Both the position numbers and the translations under genes were made by a program. From an uncultured Bacteroides sp. (GTDB lineage Bacteria > Bacteroidota > Bacteroidia > Bacteroidales > Bacteroidaceae): a stretch of 32,439 nt of DNA. This document shows, piece after piece, positions 8,837 to 16,313 of this stretch. Position 1 is the stretch's first letter; every line of letters begins with the position of its first letter. The notes beneath the pieces are model-generated. The model had not been told where the DNA came from and did not search any database. It worked only from the letters and a program-made list of their open reading frames with translations. Where the stretch lies: the NCBI GenBank assembly GCA_900546645.1, contig URDR01000032.1, forward strand, positions 1 through 32,439, read 5' to 3'.

Positions 8837-8882
8837 GATGAAAAGGAGGCGAGTCACTTTATCGGCTCGCCTCCTTTTCATC
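8837..8882 (-). terminator. Strong hairpin terminator of the CDF-SDR-PAP2 operon
   Basis: A perfect 17-bp inverted repeat (GATGAAAAGGAGGCGAG at 8837-8853; its complement at 8866-8882) with a 12-base loop lies 3 bases after the PAP2 stop codon. It ends the minus-strand operon and insulates the U32 gene downstream. Confidence 0.85.
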
Positions 8883-8885
8883 AGA

Positions 8886-9875
8886 TTATAACAGTTTCCG
8901 TTTGAAGACAGGGGAAATAAACCATCGTTTATACATCAGCGTAGCAAGCTGGTAAACAAAGAAGGCAGTCACAAAACCTACAATCGAGTCGATCAGGTAA
9001 TGCGCCTGTATATATACGGTGGCGCAGCACAGCAGGATATAAAAAGGAGCTAGCAGATAAGCCAACCTCCGGTTGATGCGCCATGCCATAATCATGACAA
9101 TCGTAGAGATTCCCACATGAGAGCTTGGAAAGGCAGCAGTAGGGCGTTCACCCACTTCCTGCGAAGTTTCCACCAAGCTGTAGAAAAAACCATGTTCATA
9201 ACCTGGACCGGGAACGAGGTAGGTATTATGGTTGAAGTAGTCGCCGATGGCGGGGAAGATGCACTCATTCACCTTGTCCATTCCGATGGTAGGGAAATAA
9301 AATTGAGGTCCTGCTACCGGTACAAGTATGTAAAACAGGTAGTAGATGAAAAACGAAGTCGTCAAAACGAAGCAGATTTTCTCGAACCATTCAAACCGGA
9401 CCAGGAAATAATACACCACCACAATCAGCATCATGGGATAATAAAAGAAATACCCCATGTTAAACGGTTCACTGAACCACATTGACGGACATAGCTGACT
9501 AAACTCTACCGCTGGCTGGCAGTGGAAGATAGCCTGTTCGGCAGTGGCAAACCAGTGATCGAGGTTAGGAAAGAGTCGGTTAAACTCATACGTATCAGGA
9601 TACCAGTATGCCAATAGCGACATTTGTACTACCATACGGATGAAGGCAGTCAGCCGGCAGGGAAAGGCCTGATAGATGAAGATCAGGGTAAAAGTCAACA
9701 CGGCAATACTCAGACGCTCCAACAGCATTGTTCCCGGATGCTCCATGCGGGAATAGAGCAGAAATATCAAGCAAGTGGTCAGTGCATTATAAATTAAGCT
9801 GATGCTTTCTACGGCAAACAGCCCTTTCCCACTTTCCACACGTTCAAATAATCGTAAATTCAGATTTATAGCCAT
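8886..9875 (-). CDS. PAP2-superfamily integral membrane enzyme, AUR1-like
   Basis: The 329-residue protein has about six or seven membrane helices and the two PAP2 active-site blocks: FPSSH (249-253, with His253) and the distal AHYLIDSIVGF (His292, Asp296). The arginine of the usual S-R-x5-H-x3-D motif is absent: the position six before His292 is not Arg. That fits the AUR1-like branch (inositol phosphorylceramide synthase type) better than classical lipid phosphatases. Likely reactions are removal or transfer of a phosphate-linked head group on a membrane lipid. Its start codon overlaps the end of the SDR gene by 10 bases, which suggests translational coupling and a shared pathway. Substrate is unproven. 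Confidence 0.75.
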   Translation of the reverse strand: MAINLNLRLFERVESGKGLFAVESISLIYNALTTCLIFLLYSRMEHPGTMLLERLSIAVLTFTLIFIYQAFPCRLTAFIRMVVQMSLLAYWYPDTYEFNRLFPNLDHWFATAEQAIFHCQPAVEFSQLCPSMWFSEPFNMGYFFYYPMMLIVVVYYFLVRFEWFEKICFVLTTSFFIYYLFYILVPVAGPQFYFPTIGMDKVNECIFPAIGDYFNHNTYLVPGPGYEHGFFYSLVETSQEVGERPTAAFPSSHVGISTIVMIMAWRINRRLAYLLAPFYILLCCATVYIQAHYLIDSIVGFVTAFFVYQLATLMYKRWFISPVFKRKLL

Positions 9876-10876
9876 CCTTCTTTCTTATACCAGGCAATGA
9901 TTTCTTTGACTCCTTTAGCTAACGGATATTGTGGGCGGTAGCCTAATTCGTTTATGGCAGGAGTAATATCACATCGCCAGTTTCGTTGTTTCATAATGTT
10001 ATATTTGTCACAGTTTAACGTGCTGGTTTTCTTGCGTAAGCGAGCTATGTTTTCCGCAACGAAAGAGATTAGTTTTAGCACTAGAAGCGGACAAGTAAGA
10101 CGCACCATCCAGGGGTTTCCCAGTTCTTTCCGGATTAAGTCAGAAAAGGTACGGCTGCTATATACCTCCCCGTCGCTTATAAAATAAGCACGTTGTTTTA
10201 CTCTTTTTTGCAGCGAAAGATAAACCGCCTGCACAAGGTCGGTCACATATACAAATGTAATGTCTTGCCGTCGGAATCCCGCGGCAAAGTCTACATGGTG
10301 CTTAATGGATTGTGCCATTAAAAAGTAATCATGTTCTCGCGGGCCATAAACTCCGGTCGGCCGGAAGATAATATACGGAAAATCCTTCAGCGAACGTAGG
10401 TACTCTTCGGAATGCAATTTACTGATTCCGTATGCCGTATTCGGACAGGGAGTATCAGACTCCCGAATATCCGAATAGTCATGCTCCCGAATAGCACCAA
10501 ATATACTTAGCGAGCTGATAAACACAAAACGTTCGGGAGTCATGTTCAGCCGTTGTAAGGTTTCGATAAAATTACGTGTAGCCCAGTAATTCCCTATTTC
10601 AAAGTCTGCCCGGTGAAGACATTTGGTAACTCCGGCACAGTGAATGATGTAATCCCATCCTCCATGTTCTTTTTGATGGGCTTTGAGCTGACTCTCCAGC
10701 AAGTCGGAATCAGTAAAATCGAGTTCGGCAAATGAGATACGTGGGTCGCTCAGGTATTTACGGCTACTTGTCCTTCTGACTCCAGCCCATACCTGCATGC
10801 CTTGTTCCAGTCCTCCCTCTACCAGAAAGCTCCCGATAAAGCCGCTTGCTCCGGTGATTAATATTTTTTTCCCCAT
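9866..10876 (-). CDS. Extended SDR, NAD(P)-dependent epimerase/dehydratase or reductase
   Basis: The 336-residue enzyme opens with a Rossmann dinucleotide motif (TGASGFIGS; Gly9, Gly12, Gly15) and has the SDR catalytic set: Ser121/122 in FVFISSLS, and Tyr149-x3-Lys153 in AYGISK. HCAGVTK at 79-85 is the usual strand-4 motif, and FRPTGVYGPRE is typical of extended SDRs. No sugar-nucleotide gene is nearby. It lies 5 bases after the CDF gene and overlaps the PAP2-like gene, which points to lipid rather than nucleotide-sugar chemistry. An extended SDR at BT_0972 of B. thetaiotaomicron is reported to reduce 3-ketosphinganine; whether this gene is its orthologue cannot be decided without alignment. 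Confidence 0.85.
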   Translation of the reverse strand: MGKKILITGASGFIGSFLVEGGLEQGMQVWAGVRRTSSRKYLSDPRISFAELDFTDSDLLESQLKAHQKEHGGWDYIIHCAGVTKCLHRADFEIGNYWATRNFIETLQRLNMTPERFVFISSLSIFGAIREHDYSDIRESDTPCPNTAYGISKLHSEEYLRSLKDFPYIIFRPTGVYGPREHDYFLMAQSIKHHVDFAAGFRRQDITFVYVTDLVQAVYLSLQKRVKQRAYFISDGEVYSSRTFSDLIRKELGNPWMVRLTCPLLVLKLISFVAENIARLRKKTSTLNCDKYNIMKQRNWRCDITPAINELGYRPQYPLAKGVKEIIAWYKKEGWL

Positions 10877-10881
10877 TTATT

Positions 10882-11784
10882 TCATTTTTCAGGTTCTACA
10901 TGGATGCCGATATAAGTCTGGGCTCCATACCTTTCTTTCAGTTTGTTTTCAATCAGTGTTGCTTTATCATGAGCTTCACGTAAAGTCAATCCTCCATTCA
11001 TCCGAACATGCAGGTCAATGGCGTAGCGGTTGCCGATACGCCGGGTGCGCAAGTGGTGCGGTTGAGATACGCCTGAAACCGACAGGGCTGTTTTGATAAT
11101 ATCCTCCTCCACTTTATCGGGCAAGGAACTTTCAGTTAGCTCTCTAAAACAGTTGGTTAAAAGTTTTACAGCCACCCGTGCAATGAAAAAACTGACCACA
11201 ACAGCTGCCAAGGGGTCGAGTACGCGTCCGGTTTCTCCCAGTAAGATTGCTCCTCCGATTCCGGCAGCTGTACCGATGGATGAAAAGGCATCACTCCGGT
11301 GGTGCCAGGCATTGGCAATAACCGCCGGGCTGTTTTGCCGTATTCCCACCTTACGGGTATATCGGAATAAGGTTTCCTTGGCAAAAATAGATAACAAGGC
11401 AGCACCTAATGCAATCCATCCGGGTGATTCCAATACTTTCCCCTGTATGTATGCTATGATTTGTTCGATTCCCTCTTTACAAATTCCGATGGCTACCGCC
11501 AGAAGCGCCATGCCAATGAGTAAAGTAGCTATTGTTTCATATTTTCCATGTCCGTAATCATGACCTTTGTCTTCCGGCTTTCCGGCAATCCGGACAAATA
11601 CGATGACTACAATGTCTGTAATCAAGTCGGATAAAGAATGTGCGGCATCGGCAATCATCGCTGCACTATGTCCTAACATTCCGGCAATAAACTTGCAGAC
11701 AACTAATAAAACGTTTATCAAGCTCCCCGCCAGTGTAACCCGATAGATGTCGCGCTCGCGAGAGGGTGTGCTTGTTGTGTTCAT
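10882..11784 (-). CDS. Cation diffusion facilitator (CDF) family metal exporter
   Basis: The 300-residue protein has the CDF layout: about six membrane helices, the paired metal site of helices 2 and 5 (His49-x3-Asp53 in HSLSD; His161-x3-Asp165 in HHRSD), the KGHDYGHGKYE loop between helices 2 and 3, and a C-terminal cytoplasmic ferredoxin-like domain (about 210-300; HHLRTRRIGNRYAIDLHVRMNG). Members exchange Zn, Fe, Mn or Cd ions for protons out of the cytoplasm. The His rather than Asp in helix 2 resembles zinc-transporting members, but specificity is not settled by this. It is first of three genes in a tight minus-strand operon; its link to the lipid-like genes after it may be only transcriptional. 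Confidence 0.9.
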   Translation of the reverse strand: MNTTSTPSRERDIYRVTLAGSLINVLLVVCKFIAGMLGHSAAMIADAAHSLSDLITDIVVIVFVRIAGKPEDKGHDYGHGKYETIATLLIGMALLAVAIGICKEGIEQIIAYIQGKVLESPGWIALGAALLSIFAKETLFRYTRKVGIRQNSPAVIANAWHHRSDAFSSIGTAAGIGGAILLGETGRVLDPLAAVVVSFFIARVAVKLLTNCFRELTESSLPDKVEEDIIKTALSVSGVSQPHHLRTRRIGNRYAIDLHVRMNGGLTLREAHDKATLIENKLKERYGAQTYIGIHVEPEK

Positions 11785-11815
11785 ACTAATTTCCTGTTAT
11801 TTAAAAAGAATGGGG

Positions 11816-11847
11816 CAAAGATAGTTATAAGATTTTTATCTGCCAAG
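11816..11847 (-). promoter_or_regulatory. Promoter of the CDF-SDR-PAP2 operon
   Basis: On the minus strand CTTG (11844-11847) is followed after 20 bases by a perfect -7 box TATCTTTG (11816-11823). The transcript would start about 25 bases ahead of the CDF start codon. The rest of the 350-base gap up to the RNase R gene holds no convincing gene; a 62-codon frame at 11847-12035 looks random. Confidence 0.65.
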
Positions 11848-12136
11848 TGAGATTTTGCTTCTTTCCGCGGGGAATCTGGTCATTCTTTCCGAATCTTCTG
11901 TGCCTCCTTGCGATGATGCTTATCAGGATGGGGTTACCGGGTGAAAAAAGCCTTGCTTTGTCAGCTTACATACGCTCTTTGGCACCCATCGCTTGTTTTC
12001 CTCTTTGTATGAACCCTTGTATGTTAATCAGTTAATTCCTTGCTAAACTTAAGAAAAATATAACATGGTTTTAATCCTTTATTCCATTTAATTTGTTTAC
12101 TTTGTAGAAACTAACCAATTAAACGAAGGAAACGAC

Positions 12137-14284
12137 ATGGCTAAGAAGAAGAAAGAAAAGAAAGGCGGAAAACGCATGAAGAAAAAAGAACTGGTAGAAC
12201 TTATTATCAGTTATTTCCGCAATAAGCCGGGCGATACATTTACGCTCAAACAGTTGTTCCAGGGGCTACACCTCACTACGCATCCGTTGAAGATGCTTTG
12301 TGTGGATACGATAGAGGAAATGCTTGAAGATAATTTCCTTATTGAGACGGAAAAAGGACGTTACCGGATAAATGATAAGGGACAGATTCTTGTGGGAGTC
12401 TTCCAGCGTAAGAGCAACGGAAAGAATCAGTTTATTCCCGAAGATGGCGGTGAGCCTATATTTATTGCTGAGCGTAATTCGGCTCATGCGATGAATAATG
12501 ACAAGGTAAAAATATCATTGTGTGCTAAGCGTAAGCACCAAAAGGTAGAAGGACAGGTGATTGAAATCATGGAACATGCCAATACCACTTTTGTCGGAAC
12601 CTTGAAGGTGAGCAAGAACTATGCTTTCCTGCTTACTGAAAGCAATACACTGGCCAATGATATATTTATTCCTAAAGAGAAACTGAAAGGTGGAAAAGAC
12701 GGTGACAAGGCGGTTGTGAAGATAACCGAATGGCCGGACAATGCAAAGAATCCTTTCGGACAGGTGATTGACGTGTTAGGAAAAGCGGGTGATAATACCA
12801 CCGAGATGCATGCCATTCTTGCTGAGTATGGATTGCCTTATACTTATCCTCAAGCTGTAGAAGCGGCAGCCGAGAAGATCTCAGCCGAAATCACCGAGGA
12901 AGATTATGCAGAGCGTGAAGATATGCGTGACGTGGTAACATTTACCATTGACCCGAAGGATGCAAAAGACTTCGATGATGCCCTGTCTATCCGTCAGCTA
13001 AAGCCCGGTTTATGGGAAGTAGGCGTGCATATTGCGGATGTTTCGCATTATGTGAAGGAGGGAAGTATCATTGACAAGGAAGCGGTAAAGCGTGCCACTT
13101 CCGTTTATCTGGTTGACCGCACGATTCCGATGTTGCCGGAACGTTTATGTAATTTCATCTGTTCCTTGCGTCCCGATGAAGAAAAGCTGGCTTATTCGGT
13201 CATTTTTGAAATGAACGAAAAAGCAGAGGTAAAAGATTACCGCATCCGCCATACGGTAATCAAGTCGAACCGCCGCTTTACTTACGAGGAGGCCCAGCAG
13301 ACTATCGAGACCGGTCAAGGGGAGTATAAGGAGGAAATCCTTGAACTGAACAGGCTGGCGCAGATATTGCGGGAACGTCGCTTAACTGCCGGTGCCATTA
13401 ACTTCGACCGTTGTGAGGTGAAGTTTGAAATCGATGAAAACGGAAAGCCTTTGAGCGTTTATTTCAAGGAGTCGAAAGAAGCAAACAAGCTGATTGAAGA
13501 GTTCATGTTGCTGGCAAACCGTACGGTAGCCGAGCATATAGGCAAAGTGCCTAAAAACAAAAAGCCGAAAGTATTCCCTTATCGTATTCATGATTTGCCC
13601 GATCCGGATAAGCTGGATAACCTGAGTCAGTTTATTGCCCGATTCGGTTATAAGATCCGCACAGGCGGAAGCAAGGTGGAAGTTTCAAAGTCAATTAACC
13701 GGTTGCTGAACGACATTGAAGGCAAGAAAGAGCAAAATCTGATTGAAACCGTATCCTTGCGTGCGATGCAGAAGGCTCGTTATTCCATTTATAATATTGG
13801 ACATTACGGACTTGCCTTTGATTTTTATACCCACTTTACCTCACCTATCCGCCGTTATCCGGACTTGATGGTTCATCGTCTGTTGACGCGTTACTTGGCA
13901 GGAGGACGTACGGCTCAAGCCGATAAATATGAAAACCTGTGTGAGCACAGTTCGGCTATGGAACAGACAGCAGCCTCGGCAGAGCGCGCTTCCATTAAAT
14001 ACAAGCAGGTTGAATTTATGAGTGAGCGTATCGGAGTGGTTTACGATGGAGTGGTATCTGGCGTAACCGAATGGGGACTGTATGTAGAAGTCAATGAGAA
14101 TAAATGCGAGGGTATGATTCCGATGCGTGACTTGGGTGATGACTTTTATGAGTTCGACGAGAAGAACTACTGTCTGATTGGTCGCCGTCATCATCAGAAG
14201 TTCAGCTTGGGTGATCCTTTAAAGATTAAGGTAGCCCGTGCCAATCTTGAAAAGAAACAGCTTGACTTTGTTCTGGCAGATTAA
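12137..14284 (+). CDS. rnr: Ribonuclease R
   Basis: The 715-residue 3'-5' exoribonuclease has all expected parts: a Lys-rich N-terminus, a winged-helix domain (about 18-80), cold-shock OB domains (about 85-240), the RNB catalytic domain with the Asp cluster TIDPKDAKDFDDALS (about 272-286) and EVGVHIADVSHYV, the region HFTSPIRRYPDLMVHRLL, and a C-terminal S1 domain (about 630-712; YDGVVSGVTEWGLYVEV). It degrades structured RNA processively and takes part in RNA quality control. It has no long Lys-rich tail after S1, unlike the E. coli enzyme. The gene stands alone; TTACTTTG at 12097-12104 is a near-match -7 box. It ends at a hairpin terminator. Confidence 0.95.
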   Translation: MAKKKKEKKGGKRMKKKELVELIISYFRNKPGDTFTLKQLFQGLHLTTHPLKMLCVDTIEEMLEDNFLIETEKGRYRINDKGQILVGVFQRKSNGKNQFIPEDGGEPIFIAERNSAHAMNNDKVKISLCAKRKHQKVEGQVIEIMEHANTTFVGTLKVSKNYAFLLTESNTLANDIFIPKEKLKGGKDGDKAVVKITEWPDNAKNPFGQVIDVLGKAGDNTTEMHAILAEYGLPYTYPQAVEAAAEKISAEITEEDYAEREDMRDVVTFTIDPKDAKDFDDALSIRQLKPGLWEVGVHIADVSHYVKEGSIIDKEAVKRATSVYLVDRTIPMLPERLCNFICSLRPDEEKLAYSVIFEMNEKAEVKDYRIRHTVIKSNRRFTYEEAQQTIETGQGEYKEEILELNRLAQILRERRLTAGAINFDRCEVKFEIDENGKPLSVYFKESKEANKLIEEFMLLANRTVAEHIGKVPKNKKPKVFPYRIHDLPDPDKLDNLSQFIARFGYKIRTGGSKVEVSKSINRLLNDIEGKKEQNLIETVSLRAMQKARYSIYNIGHYGLAFDFYTHFTSPIRRYPDLMVHRLLTRYLAGGRTAQADKYENLCEHSSAMEQTAASAERASIKYKQVEFMSERIGVVYDGVVSGVTEWGLYVEVNENKCEGMIPMRDLGDDFYEFDEKNYCLIGRRHHQKFSLGDPLKIKVARANLEKKQLDFVLAD

Positions 14285-14321
14285 TCGTTGAGATTGAATC
14301 GGGTCAGTTGGTCGATTTAGC

Positions 14322-14371
14322 AAGGGGATAAGGTCTTCTACTTAAGGAGAAAGCCTTATCTCCTTATTTTT
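14322..14371 (+). terminator. Intrinsic terminator of rnr
   Basis: AAGGGGATAAGG (14322-14333) pairs with CCTTATCTCCTT (14354-14365), with one G-U pair, and is followed by ATTTTTT. It lies about 40 bases after the rnr stop codon. Confidence 0.75.
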
Positions 14372-14385
14372 TGCTGCAATTTTTT

Positions 14386-14517
14386 TTATTTCACCCTCCG
14401 GTTTAATTGGTTATTCGCTTTTTCAGGGCGCGATTTTCCCACACGTTTTCCACTTGTTTTTTTCTTGTCAGTCTGTTTTGCTTTGAAGGCAAAAGGGTTT
14501 TTCTTGTTAATCGGCAT
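14386..14517 (-). CDS. Small, strongly basic protein of 43 residues
   Basis: Reading the minus strand from the ATG at 14515-14517 gives an open frame of 43 codons ending in TAA. The product is dominated by Lys and Arg, with very few acidic residues and no membrane segment (start MPINKKNPFAFKAKQTDKKK, end NQLNRRVK). A perfect -7 box (TAATTTTG, 14538-14545) lies 20 bases upstream, so this is more than a chance frame. Its composition resembles small ribosome- or nucleic-acid-binding proteins, but I recognise no family. It lies between the rnr terminator (convergent) and a divergent promoter toward cysE. Confidence 0.5.
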   Translation of the reverse strand: MPINKKNPFAFKAKQTDKKKTSGKRVGKSRPEKANNQLNRRVK

Positions 14518-14537
14518 AATGAATAGAATTTATGCTG

Positions 14538-14545
14538 CAAAATTA
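14538..14545 (-). promoter_or_regulatory. -7 promoter box of the small basic ORF
   Basis: TAATTTTG on the minus strand matches TAnnTTTG exactly. No -33 TTTG is visible at the usual distance. It lies back to back with the plus-strand box at 14588-14595. Confidence 0.45.
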
Positions 14546-14587
14546 AGATTTTGTTGTGAGGAATGCGTAGCTTTCATGATTAATGTG

Positions 14588-14595
14588 TACTTTTG
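14588..14595 (+). promoter_or_regulatory. Putative -7 box of cysE
   Basis: TACTTTTG matches TAnnTTTG exactly. If used, the cysE transcript would carry a leader of about 235 bases that includes the 22-bp tandem repeat. I found no better -7 match closer to the start codon. Confidence 0.4.
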
Positions 14596-14647
14596 ATACG
14601 ATATGTTCATTAAACGCATTATTGACATTCAGTAAATCTTTCTTATT

Positions 14648-14745
14648 AAAGCCGGAGTATTTCGGTAAGAGTACTGGAGTACTCTCGCCGAAGTACTGCA
14701 GTACTCTCGGCAAAGTACCGGAGTACTCCGGCGGAAGTACTGACA
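14648..14745. repeat. 22-bp tandem repeat with AGTACT palindrome cores
   Basis: AGTACT hexamers (one is AGTACC) start at 14670, 14692, 14714 and 14736, exactly 22 bases apart. In the first three units a second AGTACT follows 2 bases after the first. A degenerate unit precedes them (AGTATT at 14656, 22 before the second hexamer of unit one). The unit ends are related (CTCGCCGA, CTCGGCAA, CCGGCGGA). One unit contains the perfect palindrome CCGGAGTACTCCGG (14718-14731). The array lies between the putative cysE promoter and its start codon, so it may fold in the leader RNA or bind a protein. Confidence 0.8.
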
Positions 14746-14835
14746 GATATTTACCTTGACCTTTAGGCGGAGTGCTTTTCTTTCACGCATTCACTCTCCA
14801 TAAATCGGTTGTAATCATAAACAAAACAATTAAAT

Positions 14836-15729
14836 ATGAACGATTTGAACCATGCACACATACTGACTGAGGTTGTTGATGAGCTTTCCGACAGCCTGTC
14901 TTATCAGGGATTGTTTCATCAATATCGTGATGGAGAACCCCTTCCTTCGGGACGTTCCTTGTTTAAGTTGGTCGATTTGGCACGCGCCATTCTTTTCCCC
15001 GGTTATTTTGGAAATCCTTCCATTCATAGTCAGACGATGAATTATCATATCGGAGTCAATGTGGAGGAATTATACGCTTTGCTGACAGAGCAGATACAGG
15101 CAGGCTTATGTTTTGGTGTGGAAAACGGAGGGCAGCAGGGAGAGGAAACCCCTTGCAGGAAAACTGCTGCCGATTTAGCAGCCCGTTTTATCAGCCGGCT
15201 TCCTGAAATTCGCCGCATATTGGCGACCGATGTTGAGGCTGCTTATTATGGCGACCCGGCTGCAACGTGTTTCGGTGAAATTATTTGTTGCTATCCTGTG
15301 ATTCGTGCCATAACCAATTATCGTATTGCGCATGAACTGTATAAGTTGAATGTGCCCTTGATTCCACGTATCATTACAGAAATGGCGCATTCGGAAACTG
15401 GTATCGATATTCATCCCGGCGCACAGATTGGTCATCATTTTACCATCGACCATGGTACGGGTGTGGTGATAGGAGCCACTTGCATTATCGGGAATAATGT
15501 GAAACTATATCAGGGGGTAACCTTGGGAGCAAAGAGTTTTCCGTTGGATGAGCAGGGGAACCCGATAAAGGGAATCGCCCGTCATCCTATCTTGGAAGAT
15601 GATGTAATTGTCTATTCCAATGCCACTATTCTGGGGCGCATTACCATTGGAAAAGGTGCTACTATCGGTGGTAATATCTGGGTAACAGAGAGTGTTCCGG
15701 CAGGAACTCGCATCGTTCAGCGGAAGTAG
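14836..15729 (+). CDS. cysE: Serine O-acetyltransferase
   Basis: The 297-residue enzyme transfers acetyl from acetyl-CoA to L-serine, the first step of cysteine synthesis. An N-terminal helical domain (about 1-180) is followed by a left-handed beta helix of hexapeptide repeats (about 190-295) with the signature IDIHPGAQIGHHFTIDHGTGVVIG, including the catalytic His-Asp region, and IIGNNVKLYQGVTLGAKSF. The length and N-terminal domain fit the EpsC-like type common in Bacteroidales. The C-terminus ends soon after the helix (GTRIVQRK) without the long tail that binds cysteine synthase in E. coli CysE. No cysteine synthase gene is adjacent. The leader carries the 22-bp repeat array, and the gene ends at a hairpin terminator. 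Confidence 0.93.
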   Translation: MNDLNHAHILTEVVDELSDSLSYQGLFHQYRDGEPLPSGRSLFKLVDLARAILFPGYFGNPSIHSQTMNYHIGVNVEELYALLTEQIQAGLCFGVENGGQQGEETPCRKTAADLAARFISRLPEIRRILATDVEAAYYGDPAATCFGEIICCYPVIRAITNYRIAHELYKLNVPLIPRIITEMAHSETGIDIHPGAQIGHHFTIDHGTGVVIGATCIIGNNVKLYQGVTLGAKSFPLDEQGNPIKGIARHPILEDDVIVYSNATILGRITIGKGATIGGNIWVTESVPAGTRIVQRK

Positions 15730-15771
15730 TATTTTGCTGAAAAACGGGTAGAAAAAAGATTCAGCGGAATA

Positions 15772-15813
15772 AAAAATGCCGAGGTGTTTTAAAATAAACG
15801 CTTCGGCATTTTT
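15772..15813 (+). terminator. Intrinsic terminator of cysE
   Basis: AAAAATGCCGAGGTGTTT (15772-15789) pairs with AAACGCTTCGGCATTTTT (15796-15813) around a short A/T loop and runs into T residues. The right arm is repeated exactly 22 bases downstream (CGCTTCGGCATT at 15799 and CGCTTCGGCATTTT at 15821). Confidence 0.75.
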
Positions 15814-15913
15814 CTGAAAACGCTTCGGCATTTTGAGTGAGAGAACAAGGCATTTATTCTTGAATAGTTAGTGTATGATTTTTCAGTGTGAAGTCTGCTA
15901 AATGGATGGGCAT

Positions 15914-15977
15914 AAAAAAAGGAGTACCGCTGTACTCCAACCTTTGTTAACCTTAAATCTAATACTATGAAAAACAC
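15914..15977 (-). ncRNA. Candidate small RNA, copy 1
   Basis: On the minus strand a canonical promoter (15982-16012) drives a transcript of about 62 bases ending in a textbook terminator: GGAGTAC, loop, GTACTCC (15921-15938) followed by seven T (complement of 15914-15920). The predicted start is near 15976. The transcribed part is identical to copy 2 at 21220-21283 while sequence upstream of the promoter differs, as expected for a conserved RNA. No start codon with a sensible frame fits inside. Families of paralogous sRNAs are reported in Bacteroides; membership cannot be checked here. The remaining gap up to 16313 holds no gene that I can see. Confidence 0.6.
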
Positions 15978-15981
15978 AGTA

Positions 15982-16012
15982 CAAAGGTACGGACTTTTCT
16001 GAGATCTGCAAG
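15982..16012 (-). promoter_or_regulatory. Promoter of sRNA copy 1
   Basis: On the minus strand CTTG (16009-16012) is followed after 19 bases by the perfect -7 box TACCTTTG (15982-15989). Confidence 0.75.
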
Positions 16013-16313
16013 GATTTGGGCTTAAAATAGATGTTTTATAACATCTATTAATAAAATAATCGTTTGGTTATAGATTTTGAAACAGTTTGAAGATGGTTTG
16101 TTAAGAAAGTGGAATGAAGCGCTATAGGGGCTTTCAATCATATTTTCTACAATTCATGCGATTATTAAAGGGCTGGTATGAGGGAGGAAGATTAATCTTT
16201 GTAATTATAATGTTTTTTTCCTGTTACAGGTTGTATGTAAATGAATTTTTATAAATTTATATGCTTCTTAATGAGTGACTTGAAGTTTTGATGTTTAAAA
16301 ATAGATATGCGTT

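Larger units (their letters stand above)
15914..16054. repeat. 141-bp direct repeat, left copy
   Basis: This segment aligns without gaps to 21220-21360, with about 8 differences in 141 positions. It comprises the sRNA unit, its promoter and an upstream stretch ending in TAACATCTATTAATAA. Both copies have the same orientation and bracket about 5.2 kb of accessory DNA. Confidence 0.9.

Noticed and set aside
11847..12035. 62-codon plus-strand frame between the CDF and rnr genes
   Set aside because: No promoter, no recognisable composition or domain, and it overlaps the CDF operon promoter; likely chance.
14648..14745. CRISPR array
   Set aside because: The 22-base units are contiguous with no unique spacers and no cas genes are present.
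15789..15977. 62-codon frame on the minus strand overlapping sRNA copy 1 (and a related frame at 21212-21412)
   Set aside because: Both frames run through the sRNA promoter, hairpin and T-tract; the shared peptide arises only because the RNA unit is repeated, and the flanking residues are unrelated.
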